From NCBI GenBank assembly GCA_965646445.1, contig CBFFZW010000064.1, positions 1-16,214 on the forward strand: a stretch of 16,214 bases of DNA. The letters run 5' to 3'. The notes under the pieces are model-generated. The model did no database searches. It worked only from the letters and a program-made list of their open reading frames with translations, and had not been told where the DNA came from. Of this stretch, positions 7,066 to 15,311 are shown in pieces. Positions within the stretch are counted from its first letter, which is position 1; each line of letters begins with the position of its first letter. Position numbers and translations under genes: made by a program. This DNA is from UBA11524 sp965646445. Lineage in GTDB: Bacteria > Bacillota > Clostridia > Christensenellales > Aristaeellaceae.

Positions 7066-10000
7066 ATGCGGCTCAAGAAACTGGAATTGTACGGCTTCAA
7101 GTCCTTCGCCCAGCGGACGGAGATCGTCTTCGGCGAAGGGATCACAGGCATCGTGGGCCCCAACGGCTCAGGCAAGAGCAATATCGGCGACGCGGTGCGC
7201 TGGGTGCTGGGGGAGCAGTCCGCCCGTACCCTGCGGGGCGCCAGCATGTCCGACGTCATCTTCAACGGCACGCAAAGGCGCAAGGCCCTGAGCTACTGCG
7301 AGGTCTCCCTGGTCTTTGACAACGAGGACCGCGCCCTGCCCATGGACTTTGCCGAGATCATGGTGACCCGCCGGGTCTACCGCAACGGCGAAAGTGAATA
7401 TTATCTCAACCGCGCCGCCTGTCGGCTCAAGGACATCATTGATCTTTTCCGCGATACCGGCATCGGCAAGGAGGGCTACTCCATCGTCGGCCAGGGGAGG
7501 ATTGACGACATCCTTTCCCGGCGCAGCGAGGATCGCCGTCAGGTGTTCGAGGAAGCGGCGGGCATTGTCAAGTTCAAGGCCCGGAAGGAAGAGGCGGACA
7601 AGAAGCTGCAGCGCACGCTGGAAAACGCCGCCCGGGTGGACGACATCCTGGAGGAGCTGAACCGCCAGCTTCGCCCCCTGGAGGAGCAGGCCAAGGCGGC
7701 CCGGGAGTACATCGAGCTGTCGGCGGAACTGAAGGTGCTGGATCTGAACCTGTTCCTGGTGCGCTCGGACAAGGCCAAGGAGCGCCTGGCCGAGCTGGAC
7801 ACGGAGCTGATGAATCTTCGCGCCGTGGTGGAAGGCACGCAGGCCGCCCTGCAGGACAAGACGGCCCAGCGGGATCAGCGCCAGACGGACATCGCTCAAT
7901 TGGAAGAAAAGATCACCGGCGCGCGCAACGGGCTGATGGCCTGCGCCGAGGCGGTGCACGAGGCCCAGGCGACGCTTTCCGCCCTGGAAAGCCGCCGGGA
8001 AACCCGGCAGGAAAACCGCGCCCGTCTGACCCAGGAGCAGGAGGACGCCGCCCGCAGAATCGCGGAGCTGGAGGAAACCTTCGCCCGCTGCCAGACCGAG
8101 GAGGAAGCGCACGCGCAGCTGCTGGCGGAAGCCGAGGGGATGCTCGCCCAGGCCAAGGCCCGCGCGGAGAGCGCCGCCCGCCAGGAAACCCAGGCGGACG
8201 AAGCCCTCGAGGGCCACAAGGCGGCCATCATGGCGGCCATGAACCGGCTCTCCGCCGTCCGCAACGACCAGACGCGGCTGAAGACCATGCGCGGGCAGAT
8301 GGCCCAGCGCCTGGAGGAATTGGCCGCCGACGAGGCGGAATTGACGGCCCGGGAGGATGCCCTGCGAAACGCGGCGGAGGACGCTCAGCGCCGCTTAGAG
8401 GACGAAAAAGCCCGTCAATCCGAGTTGGCTGAGGCCTATCGAACCGAAACGGATAAGCTGAACCGCCAGGACGAAAGGCTGCAAGGCATCCGCGCGGAGG
8501 CCGAAGCCCTGTCCGCCGAGCTGCAGGCGGCTCAAAGCCGTCAAAAGCTGTTGGCGGAAATGACCCGGGACATGGAGGGCTACAACCACGCCGTCCGCAA
8601 GGCCGTCCAGCGAGGACGGGAAGCGGGCATGACGGGGGTCAAGGGCGTTTTGGCTCGGCTGATTACCGTTCCCAAGGCTTACGAAACCGCCATTGATATG
8701 GCCCTGGGCGCGGCCCAGCAGAACATCGTCACCGACAACGAACAGACCGCCAAGGAGCTGATTCAGTACCTGCGGCAGAATCGTCTGGGGCGGGCGACCT
8801 TTCTGCCCATGACCACCGTACGCGGCAAGCTCCTCAACGACCGGGAGCGGCAGGCCCTTCATATGCCGGGCTGCATCGGCGTGGCCTCCGACCTGATCGA
8901 ATGCGCGCCGGAATACCGGGGCATTGTGGAAAACCTTCTGGGCCGCACAGTCATCGCAGAAAACCTCGATCAGGGCATTCCCATCATGCGGGCGGGCAAC
9001 CACGCCTTCCGCCTGGTGACGCTGGAGGGCGATGTGATGCACTCCGGCGGCTCCATGACCGGCGGCTCCAGCGCCTCCAAGGGCGTGGGCCTGCTGGGCC
9101 GGGAGCGGGAGCTGAAGGAACTCACCGAACGGCTGAGGACAGGCAAGAGCCGGCTGGATGACTTCCGCCAACGCCTGGCGGAGGGCCAAGCGGAGAAGAA
9201 CGCCCTGAAGCAGGCCTGCGCCGAGGCCCTGGGGGCGCTGCATCAGCAGGAGATCGCCGTGGCCCGGGAAACCGCCCGGCTGGAAAGCGCCCGCGGCGAC
9301 TGGCAGGCCCATCATGACCGTGTGGAGCAGACGGCCCAGGCCCAGGTGCAGCTGAAGGAATCCGTGGAGCAGATCGACCTGCAATTGCGGGACATCAGCC
9401 AGCTGAGCGGCGATGCCCAGACGGATCAGTCCGCCATGGAGGCGCGCACCGCCGCGCTGCAGGCCGACCTGCAAACGGCACGGCAGACCGCCGCCGAGGC
9501 CGCCGACCTGGTGATGACCCGCACGCTGCAATTGTCCGAGCTGCGGCATCAGCTGGAGGTCATGCGCCACGACCGCGGCCGGTATGAGCAGGATCGGGGT
9601 CAGCTGGATCGTGAGCAGGCGCGGCGGGCCGAGCAGCTGCGGGACATGGACGCCTTGGATGAAAGCGACCAGGCGGACATCGCCCGCACCACGGCCCTCC
9701 GGGAGACCCGCCTGCTGGAGCAGAAGCGTCAGGAGCAGGTGACCCAGGCACTCGAAGCCCGCCGCGCGGAGGCTCAAACCGCCCTGCGGGACGTGCTGAC
9801 CGACATGGAGAACCTGCATCAAACGCTCAGCCGGGACAGCGACCGGGTGCACCGGGTGGAAATGGCCCGGGCCAAGGTGGAAAGTGACCTGCGCACCCTG
9901 CAAAACCGCATCTGGGATACCTACGAGGTGACCTACGCCGGGGCGGAGGAATTCCGTCAGACGGATGGCTTCGATCCCGTGGAGGCGGATCGCCGCGCGG

Positions 10001-10632
10001 CCCAGCTGATGAGCCAGATCCGCGCCCTGGGCAGCGTGAACGTCAACGCCGTGGAGGAGTACGCCGCCACCAAGGAGCGCTGCGACGACCTGACCCGCCA
10101 GCAGGAGGATCTGCGCCAGGCGGAGCGCGACCTGCGGGAGCTCATTGAGCGCCTGCTGGAACAGATGCGGACGACCTTCGTGGATAATTTCACCAAGATG
10201 CAGGGATACTTCTCGGAGACCTTCACCCGGCTTTTCGGCGGCGGACACGCGGAATTGACGCTGATGGATCCCGAAGACCCGCTGAACTGCGGCATTGAGG
10301 TCAATGCCCAGCCCCCGGGCAAAAAGCTGCAGCTGCTCTCGCTGCTCTCCGGCGGCGAGCGGGCGCTGACGGCCATCGCCATCCTCTTCGCCATGCTGAA
10401 ATTGAAGCCCACCCCCTTCTGCATCCTGGACGAAATCGAGGCCGCCCTGGACGACGCCAACATCGGCTACTACGCCGATTATCTCCAGGAGTACAGCCCG
10501 GAGACGCAGTTCATCGTGGTGACCCACCGCAAGGGCACCATGGAGCGGTGCAACAGCCTCTTCGGCGTCGCCATGGAGGAGCAGGGCGTCAGCAAGATGG
10601 TCTCCGTCAGCCTGCAGGATTACAAGGAATAA
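7066..10632 (+). CDS. smc: Chromosome segregation ATPase SMC
   Basis: SMC forms ring-shaped dimers that, with ScpA and ScpB, condense and segregate the chromosome. The 1188-residue product matches the usual bacterial length. The N-terminal head carries Walker A GPNGSGKS at residues 31-38. Long Ala/Glu/Gln-rich coiled coils follow. The hinge runs from about 524 (GVKGVLARLITVPKAYETAI) to about 670, ending in the typical GGSMTGGSS. The return coiled coil leads to the C-terminal head with the signature LSGGERALTA (1094 onward) and Walker B CILDEIEAALDD (D1122, E1123). The start has CGGAGG at 7055-7060, five bases before the ATG; a longer in-frame extension to 6988 lies in the promoter. Its common neighbours rnc and ftsY are absent, so it is a single-gene unit here. 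Confidence 0.98.
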   Translation: MRLKKLELYGFKSFAQRTEIVFGEGITGIVGPNGSGKSNIGDAVRWVLGEQSARTLRGASMSDVIFNGTQRRKALSYCEVSLVFDNEDRALPMDFAEIMVTRRVYRNGESEYYLNRAACRLKDIIDLFRDTGIGKEGYSIVGQGRIDDILSRRSEDRRQVFEEAAGIVKFKARKEEADKKLQRTLENAARVDDILEELNRQLRPLEEQAKAAREYIELSAELKVLDLNLFLVRSDKAKERLAELDTELMNLRAVVEGTQAALQDKTAQRDQRQTDIAQLEEKITGARNGLMACAEAVHEAQATLSALESRRETRQENRARLTQEQEDAARRIAELEETFARCQTEEEAHAQLLAEAEGMLAQAKARAESAARQETQADEALEGHKAAIMAAMNRLSAVRNDQTRLKTMRGQMAQRLEELAADEAELTAREDALRNAAEDAQRRLEDEKARQSELAEAYRTETDKLNRQDERLQGIRAEAEALSAELQAAQSRQKLLAEMTRDMEGYNHAVRKAVQRGREAGMTGVKGVLARLITVPKAYETAIDMALGAAQQNIVTDNEQTAKELIQYLRQNRLGRATFLPMTTVRGKLLNDRERQALHMPGCIGVASDLIECAPEYRGIVENLLGRTVIAENLDQGIPIMRAGNHAFRLVTLEGDVMHSGGSMTGGSSASKGVGLLGRERELKELTERLRTGKSRLDDFRQRLAEGQAEKNALKQACAEALGALHQQEIAVARETARLESARGDWQAHHDRVEQTAQAQVQLKESVEQIDLQLRDISQLSGDAQTDQSAMEARTAALQADLQTARQTAAEAADLVMTRTLQLSELRHQLEVMRHDRGRYEQDRGQLDREQARRAEQLRDMDALDESDQADIARTTALRETRLLEQKRQEQVTQALEARRAEAQTALRDVLTDMENLHQTLSRDSDRVHRVEMARAKVESDLRTLQNRIWDTYEVTYAGAEEFRQTDGFDPVEADRRAAQLMSQIRALGSVNVNAVEEYAATKERCDDLTRQQEDLRQAERDLRELIERLLEQMRTTFVDNFTKMQGYFSETFTRLFGGGHAELTLMDPEDPLNCGIEVNAQPPGKKLQLLSLLSGGERALTAIAILFAMLKLKPTPFCILDEIEAALDDANIGYYADYLQEYSPETQFIVVTHRKGTMERCNSLFGVAMEEQGVSKMVSVSLQDYKE

Positions 10633-10651
10633 AAAAAGCGCGCATTGACCC

Positions 10652-10682
10652 TTGACCTGAAGTACACTTCAGGGTCTATAAT
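10652..10682 (+). promoter_or_regulatory. MerR-family-type promoter (19-bp spacer with dyad) of the DUF362 gene
   Basis: TTGACC at 10652-10657 and a consensus TATAAT at 10677-10682 are separated by 19 bases instead of 17. A perfect inverted repeat, CCTGAAGT-AC-ACTTCAGG (10656-10673), sits inside the spacer. An over-long spacer with a central dyad is the hallmark of promoters activated by MerR-family regulators (MerR, SoxR, CueR, BmrR), which untwist the DNA to realign the two boxes. A second TTGACC lies seven bases upstream (10645-10650), giving a tandem direct repeat. The regulator itself is not in the window, so its inducer is unknown. Confidence 0.85.
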
Positions 10683-10717
10683 GTGGATGATGTTATGCAA
10701 CAAGGAGGCGTTTGACC

Positions 10718-11587
10718 ATGGCATCCAAGGTGTATTTTTCCAAGACCATCACCCCTGAAAAGGTGCTGGCCCTCTACGAAAAGCTGGGTCGCGAGCTGCC
10801 CGGCCCCGTGGCCGTCAAGCTGCATTCCGGCGAGAGCGGCAACCAGAACTTCCTCGGCCCCGACCTCTGGCGCGCGGTGATCGACAAGGTGGGCGGCACG
10901 GTGGTGGAATGCAACACCGCTTACGCGGGCTCCCGCAACACCACCGAGGCCCACTGGAAGACCATCCATGACCATGGCTGGGACGAGCACTTCACCGTGG
11001 ATCTGCTGGACGGCGAGGGCCCCGACCTGGAGCTGCCCATCCGTCAGGGCAAGCGCATTCACAAGAATTATGTGGGGAAAAATCTGACCCGCTACAAGTC
11101 CATGCTGGTGCTGTCCCACTTCAAGGGCCATCCCATGGGCGGCTACGGCGGAGCGCTCAAGCAGCTGTCCATCGGCGTGGCTTCCTCCCACGGCAAGGCC
11201 TACATCCACGGCGCGGGCGATGTGAGCAACTTCTGGGGCACGGAGCAGAACGCCTTCCTGGAATCCATGGCGGACGCCGCATCCTCCGTCACGGATTACT
11301 TCGGTGAGAACGTCGCCTACATCAATGTGATGAAGAACCTGTCCGTGGACTGCGACTGCTGCGCGGTGGCGGAGGATCCCTGCATGGCGGACATCGGCAT
11401 CCTGGCGTCCGTCGACCCCGTGGCCGTCGACCAGGCCTGCGTCGATCTGGTCTACGCCGCCACGGAGGATCCCGGCCAGAAGCACTTCCTGGAGCGCCTG
11501 GAAAGCCGCAATGGCATCCATACCATCGAGGCCGCGGCGGAGCTGGGCATGGGCAGCCGGGCATATGAGCTGGTGGAAATCGAATAA
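10718..11587 (+). CDS. DUF362 (COG2768-like) protein lacking the ferredoxin insert
   Basis: The 289-residue product has the DUF362 core: AVKLHSGESGN near the N-terminus, HFKGHPMGGYGGALK at about 134-148, and DCDCC followed by DIGILASVDPVAVDQA (about 211-241). Family members are called uncharacterised Fe-S centre proteins because many carry two CxxCxxC ferredoxin motifs in the middle. Here that segment is replaced by GVASSHGKAYIHGAGD and no CxxCxxCxxxC motif remains. Four cysteines are clustered at 212, 214, 215 and 222, the first three in the conserved DCDCC. The start follows AAGGAGG (10702-10708) with a nine-base spacer; a TTG six bases upstream is less likely. It stands alone between a MerR-type promoter and a bidirectional terminator, so it is probably induced by a chemical or redox signal. 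Its reaction is unknown. Confidence 0.85.
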   Translation: MASKVYFSKTITPEKVLALYEKLGRELPGPVAVKLHSGESGNQNFLGPDLWRAVIDKVGGTVVECNTAYAGSRNTTEAHWKTIHDHGWDEHFTVDLLDGEGPDLELPIRQGKRIHKNYVGKNLTRYKSMLVLSHFKGHPMGGYGGALKQLSIGVASSHGKAYIHGAGDVSNFWGTEQNAFLESMADAASSVTDYFGENVAYINVMKNLSVDCDCCAVAEDPCMADIGILASVDPVAVDQACVDLVYAATEDPGQKHFLERLESRNGIHTIEAAAELGMGSRAYELVEIE

Positions 11588-11602
11588 GCCGCGAGGGCAC
11601 GC

Positions 11603-11652
11603 AAAAGACCGCGCCGGGGAAGCGTCCTTTTCCCTGATGGCGCGGTCTTTTT
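11603..11652. terminator. Bidirectional intrinsic terminator between convergent genes
   Basis: AAAAGACCGCGCC (11603-11615) pairs perfectly with GGCGCGGTCTTTT (11639-11651), and an inner GGGAA/TTCCC pair extends the structure. T-runs are present on both strands, so it can stop the DUF362 transcript from the left and the ferredoxin operon from the right. Confidence 0.93.
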
Positions 11653-11675
11653 ATGCTTACAGAACAATGGTTGTG

Positions 11676-12497
11676 CTACCGCAGCGCCTTCACCGGGCAT
11701 TCCTTAACGCACTCATAGCACAAGATGCACTCCGTGGCGTTCTTCCGCTTCCGGCTCTCGTTGTTCACCTCAACCTCCATGGGGCACGCCTTCAGGCACT
11801 TGCCGCAGTGGACGCACAGGCTTTCGTCGCAGTGGACGCGGAGGGCGGAGAAGTAGCTCATGGGCTTCAGGAAAACGGTGATGGGGCAGATGTACTTGCA
11901 GAATGCCCGGTTGTCCTTCAGCCGGATGGCCAGGAAAACGCCCACCGCGTAATACAGGGCGTTCCCGCCGATGAACAGCCAGAACATGATGGCCTCCATG
12001 TTCGTCACCCTGGCGAGGAACAGGCCCGTAACCAGGGCCAGGGAGAGGCCGAAGGTGATGTAACGGATGAAGCCGAGGTTTTTGCGCGGGCCCTGGGGCC
12101 GCTTGTAGGGCAGGAGATCCAGGATCATGGCTGTCCAGCAGGCATAGCCGCACCAGCCCCGGCCAAAGAGCAGCGGCCCGAACAGCTTCGCCACGGCGTA
12201 ATGGATGGTCGCCGCCTCAAAGACGCCTAAAAAGAGGTAGTACCAGAAGCCCTCGATCTGCATGTTCTCCCGGCACATCAGCCCCAGATAGAGCAGCATG
12301 TAGCAGCCCACCGCCAGCTGTACGAAGCGTCTGGCAAACCGTCTGCCCTGGATAAACAGCGTCAGCCCCACGGCAAGGCAGCCGCCGATGTAGGAGAAAT
12401 TCAGCAGGTAGAACAGATTGCCCGTCGTCAGCCAGAGGGTGACGGCGATGGCCTCAAAGACCAGCAGCAACAGCAGGGGAAAGCCGTACTTCTTCAT
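11676..12497 (-). CDS. Membrane-bound polyferredoxin, 4Fe-4S (NapH / Fer4_5 type)
   Basis: This 273-residue protein has an N-terminal membrane part of about five or six helices and a C-terminal pair of classical [4Fe-4S] motifs: C228-C231-C234-C238P and C257-C260-C263-C267P. Two further cysteine pairs, C116/C120 in GRGWCGYACW and C200/C204P in CKYICP, are the Fer4_5 signatures of the NapH/CcoG-like group. Such proteins move electrons at or across the membrane; the partner cannot be named. It is the last gene of the leftward operon. AAAGGAGG (12513 to 12506) lies eight bases before its start and overlaps the stop codon of the glycosyltransferase gene, so the two are transcribed together. Its presence behind envelope-glycan genes is unusual. 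Confidence 0.88.
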   Translation of the reverse strand: MKKYGFPLLLLLVFEAIAVTLWLTTGNLFYLLNFSYIGGCLAVGLTLFIQGRRFARRFVQLAVGCYMLLYLGLMCRENMQIEGFWYYLFLGVFEAATIHYAVAKLFGPLLFGRGWCGYACWTAMILDLLPYKRPQGPRKNLGFIRYITFGLSLALVTGLFLARVTNMEAIMFWLFIGGNALYYAVGVFLAIRLKDNRAFCKYICPITVFLKPMSYFSALRVHCDESLCVHCGKCLKACPMEVEVNNESRKRKNATECILCYECVKECPVKALR

Positions 12498-12512
12498 GGT
12501 GTCAGCCTCCTT

Positions 12513-13304
12513 TCACAGGCTGTTGCTCCTCTCGCTCAGGGCGTAGACCCGGGTCAGCAGGCGGGCGATGGGCTCCGGCCAGAACTTTCGGAAGATGGCC
12601 AGATCCTGCTCGGTACGCCCGCCCTCCCCCAGCACCTGGCTGGTGGTGGAGCCCGGATGGATCCTGTGCAGCATCAGCGCCCGCGGATCATACGCGAACC
12701 GCCCTGGCTGGCGGGACAGCCGCTCCCAGGTCTGCCAGTCCAGGTTGGTGGACATGCCGCGCTCAAACAGCGGCTGCGGCAGGCGGCGGAGGTTGTAGGT
12801 CACCGCCGGACAGCAGATGCCGTCGCCAAAGGCCAGGGCCAGGCGCTTGCTCAGCCGCCAGCGCTGGGCAAAGCGCGGGCGCAGGGGCAGCAGCAGTGTG
12901 CGCTTGATCCTCAGCAGCGTCGAATTCGTCACCGTTTCCCCGCCCCGGCGCTCTCCGTAGCCGGAAAAATAGATCAGCAGCTCCGGGTCCGCCTGGGCGG
13001 CGCGGCGGAAGGCCCGGCCATAGCCCGGCAGGTACAGGTCATCCTGATGGCAGAGGGTCACAAAATCCGCGCCCTCCGCCCTGGCCTGGGCCATGGCGAA
13101 GTTCCAGTCCCCGGCGATGTTGGGCGCCTCCGGGTTCACCCGGTACAGAAAGCCGTGCTCCCGGGCCAGCGTCTCCAGCTTTTCCGAGGGGGTGGCGGTA
13201 CACAGCAGGATGGGCGAGGGCTCCTCCTGGTTCAGCAGGGAAGCCACGCAGTCCTGCAGGTAGGGGCTGTCCTGATAGGCGCAAATGGCAAAAACATGTT
13301 TCAT
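12513..13304 (-). CDS. Family 2 glycosyltransferase
   Basis: The 263-residue protein begins with the short beta strand KHVFAICAYQDSPYLQDCVASLLNQ typical of GT2 (GT-A fold) enzymes. GDWNFAMAQA at 65-74 and HQDDLYLP at 86-93 follow; the latter holds the D88-D89 position equivalent to the DxD nucleotide-sugar/metal motif. A later YDPRALMLHRIHPGSTT segment is common in small bacterial GT2 proteins acting on surface polysaccharides. No membrane helix is visible, so it likely works on the inner face of the membrane. AAGGAGG at 13318-13312, overlapping the stop of the upstream membrane protein gene, precedes the start with a seven-base spacer. Only 12 bases separate the two genes. The sugar and acceptor cannot be deduced. 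Confidence 0.9.
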   Translation of the reverse strand: MKHVFAICAYQDSPYLQDCVASLLNQEEPSPILLCTATPSEKLETLAREHGFLYRVNPEAPNIAGDWNFAMAQARAEGADFVTLCHQDDLYLPGYGRAFRRAAQADPELLIYFSGYGERRGGETVTNSTLLRIKRTLLLPLRPRFAQRWRLSKRLALAFGDGICCPAVTYNLRRLPQPLFERGMSTNLDWQTWERLSRQPGRFAYDPRALMLHRIHPGSTTSQVLGEGGRTEQDLAIFRKFWPEPIARLLTRVYALSERSNSL

Positions 13305-13316
13305 CGCCGCGCCTCC

Positions 13317-15311
13317 TTACAGGAAGAACTGGTTGAGGATATTGTTCCAGCAGACCCACATCAACACCGCCGCGTTGGCCCCGAAGAAGAACAGGTGCCA
13401 GCCGGTCTTGTTCATGCGGTTGTGGAGGCCCCGGGGACTCAGCAGCATGGCCGCCAGGGGCAGCACGGGAATCAGATACCGGCCCTGAACACCGCTGAAG
13501 TCGTTGGCGCCCACGGCGGAGAAGGCCAGGTACATGGTGGTGAAAACCATGCCCGCCGTCATCAGGACGATGATGAGCATTGCCAGCCGCTGCCGCCAGT
13601 TCAGGCCCTGACCGAGATCGGGATCATTGTCCGTGACGGCGGTGAACAGAATCAGCCACAGGCTCAGCGTGGACATCATGCCGTTGAGGCCGCCGACATA
13701 CGCCATGGTGCAGCGGGTGGCCTCCGTCCAGTAGTACACGCCGCTTTGCCACATGGTGGAAAAGAAGTAGCCCAGGTAGGTCAGCGGATGGGCGAAGATG
13801 AACGCCAGCTGCGCGCCGCTGTCGGCGGCATTGCCCCGGCTGTCCGTCAGGATGGCCGCACCGGTGTTCACGCTTGCGACCATGGTCAGCACGCCTGCCA
13901 GACAGATGATGGCCGCCAGGGCCTTGTACCACAGGCAGGCGCCCCGGGAGGCAAACTTTTGCCTGGGCAGAAGCAGCGTCAGGAGCAGCAGCGGCATGTA
14001 GACCACCTTGCTCATGGCGCCCAGTAGCAGGGACAGCAGGATCCCCATGCCCCGCTGCCAGGTCAGAGGCGTTTCCCGGTCAAGGATGGCGTCCACCGCC
14101 AGGGCCGTGCCCAGGAAACACAGAGCGTTGGTCACGGTGTCGTAGGTGTAGCTGGCGGCCAGGAACATGGGCGTCACCATCAGCGCAACGGCGCACAGCG
14201 TCAGCTTGAAGCGCCTGACGCTGCGGATGGCCAGGTACACCAGCCCCACATACGTCAGCATATTGAAGACCCGCGGCAAAACCGTCCTCGCCGCGAAGGG
14301 CAGATGCAGCCACCGGGCGACGGCCGCGCCGACAGCCTGGTTCAGGTAGCCCACATCGCTGAACTGCCAGTGCATGGTCTGCTCCTCCGCGATGTCGGTA
14401 TCCTCCGTGGCGTTGAGGAGCTGGTGGAGAGCCTGCTCGTCCCGGGCGGTATCGCCGGGATGGACAAAGGCCTCGCCCATGACCAGGCTCCAGCCGTTTT
14501 CGCTCATCCGCCACTCGCTCTGGGTCAGGAAAGCGTTTCGCCCCCGGCTGAGCAGCTGCACCTGGCGGTAATGGATGGCATCGTCATAGTTCAGGCCCAC
14601 CGTCGCGGGCAGCCCGACGCTCATGTAGATTCCCGCCGCCAGGGCCACCAGCAGAAAGCCGACCTCCGGCTTTTTCGCCACCACGCCCCGCAGAACGATC
14701 AGCAGGTAAAGGCAGGCCGTCATCAGCCCGGAAAGCAGCATACGGTTGCCGTTGAGGGCGAAGCGGTTGTCCACGCTGATCCCCTGCAGGGTGAAGCTGT
14801 TGGTGAAAGAAAGGGTGATCTCCGTGACATCATCACCGATGAAAACGCCGTCCGTCTGAACATCCCCGGCGGCCATGCTGAAGAAAACGCAATCCTTCTC
14901 ATGGGTTTGTCCCTTGGCATCTCGCCAGGTCAGGTGATAAGCGCCGTCCGTGCCGGGGAGGCCCGTCAGCACCAGGGAACGGACATAGCCCTCATGGGTA
15001 AGGACGGCTGTCTGGCCCGGCGTCAGGCTGATCTGGCCCTCCGCCGCTTCCCCGGTCGAAGGCGCGTCGGCGTTGTCTTCCTCCGCGTCGTCTTCCCAGT
15101 CATCGGCCCATTCGTCCCCGCCATCCTCCCAGTCCTCTGCGGCGGTATCCTCCGCCACCGTCAGAACATCCAGGGGCAGAGCAACCAGCGCCCGCTGCTG
15201 TGCGGGCAGGGTGAGCAGACGCGCCTGGCACACCGCCTCCATCGCGAACATCACGGCCAGCACCGCCACGGGCAGAAGCGCCCAGGTGAGAATTGTCTTA
15301 CGCTTTGCCAT
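13317..15311 (-). CDS. DUF2142-like polytopic membrane protein with beta domain and acidic linker
   Basis: The 664-residue protein starts with a membrane anchor (about 7-28). An outside segment of about 165 residues follows: an acidic linker at 54-82 (17 of 29 residues Asp/Glu, three Trp, no Lys/Arg) and then a beta-rich domain (about 90-190). About ten more membrane helices follow, including ones near 195-214 and 221-238 and several to the C-terminus. QGRYLIP at 609-615 is the typical DUF2142 C-terminal motif. NYDDAIHYRQ (D243-D244-H247) after the third helix matches the acidic first-loop motif of GT-C type glycosyltransferases. Function is therefore inferred as lipid-linked sugar transfer on the outer face, not proven. 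The start at 15311 has AAAGGAG seven bases upstream, whereas the in-frame ATG at 15344 lacks a site. It overlaps the preceding gene by 14 bases. Confidence 0.8.
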   Translation of the reverse strand: MAKRKTILTWALLPVAVLAVMFAMEAVCQARLLTLPAQQRALVALPLDVLTVAEDTAAEDWEDGGDEWADDWEDDAEEDNADAPSTGEAAEGQISLTPGQTAVLTHEGYVRSLVLTGLPGTDGAYHLTWRDAKGQTHEKDCVFFSMAAGDVQTDGVFIGDDVTEITLSFTNSFTLQGISVDNRFALNGNRMLLSGLMTACLYLLIVLRGVVAKKPEVGFLLVALAAGIYMSVGLPATVGLNYDDAIHYRQVQLLSRGRNAFLTQSEWRMSENGWSLVMGEAFVHPGDTARDEQALHQLLNATEDTDIAEEQTMHWQFSDVGYLNQAVGAAVARWLHLPFAARTVLPRVFNMLTYVGLVYLAIRSVRRFKLTLCAVALMVTPMFLAASYTYDTVTNALCFLGTALAVDAILDRETPLTWQRGMGILLSLLLGAMSKVVYMPLLLLTLLLPRQKFASRGACLWYKALAAIICLAGVLTMVASVNTGAAILTDSRGNAADSGAQLAFIFAHPLTYLGYFFSTMWQSGVYYWTEATRCTMAYVGGLNGMMSTLSLWLILFTAVTDNDPDLGQGLNWRQRLAMLIIVLMTAGMVFTTMYLAFSAVGANDFSGVQGRYLIPVLPLAAMLLSPRGLHNRMNKTGWHLFFFGANAAVLMWVCWNNILNQFFL

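Noticed and set aside
8395..10527. 710-residue open frame on the minus strand opposite smc
   Set aside because: Entirely within smc coding sequence; composition and lack of motifs mark it as a shadow.
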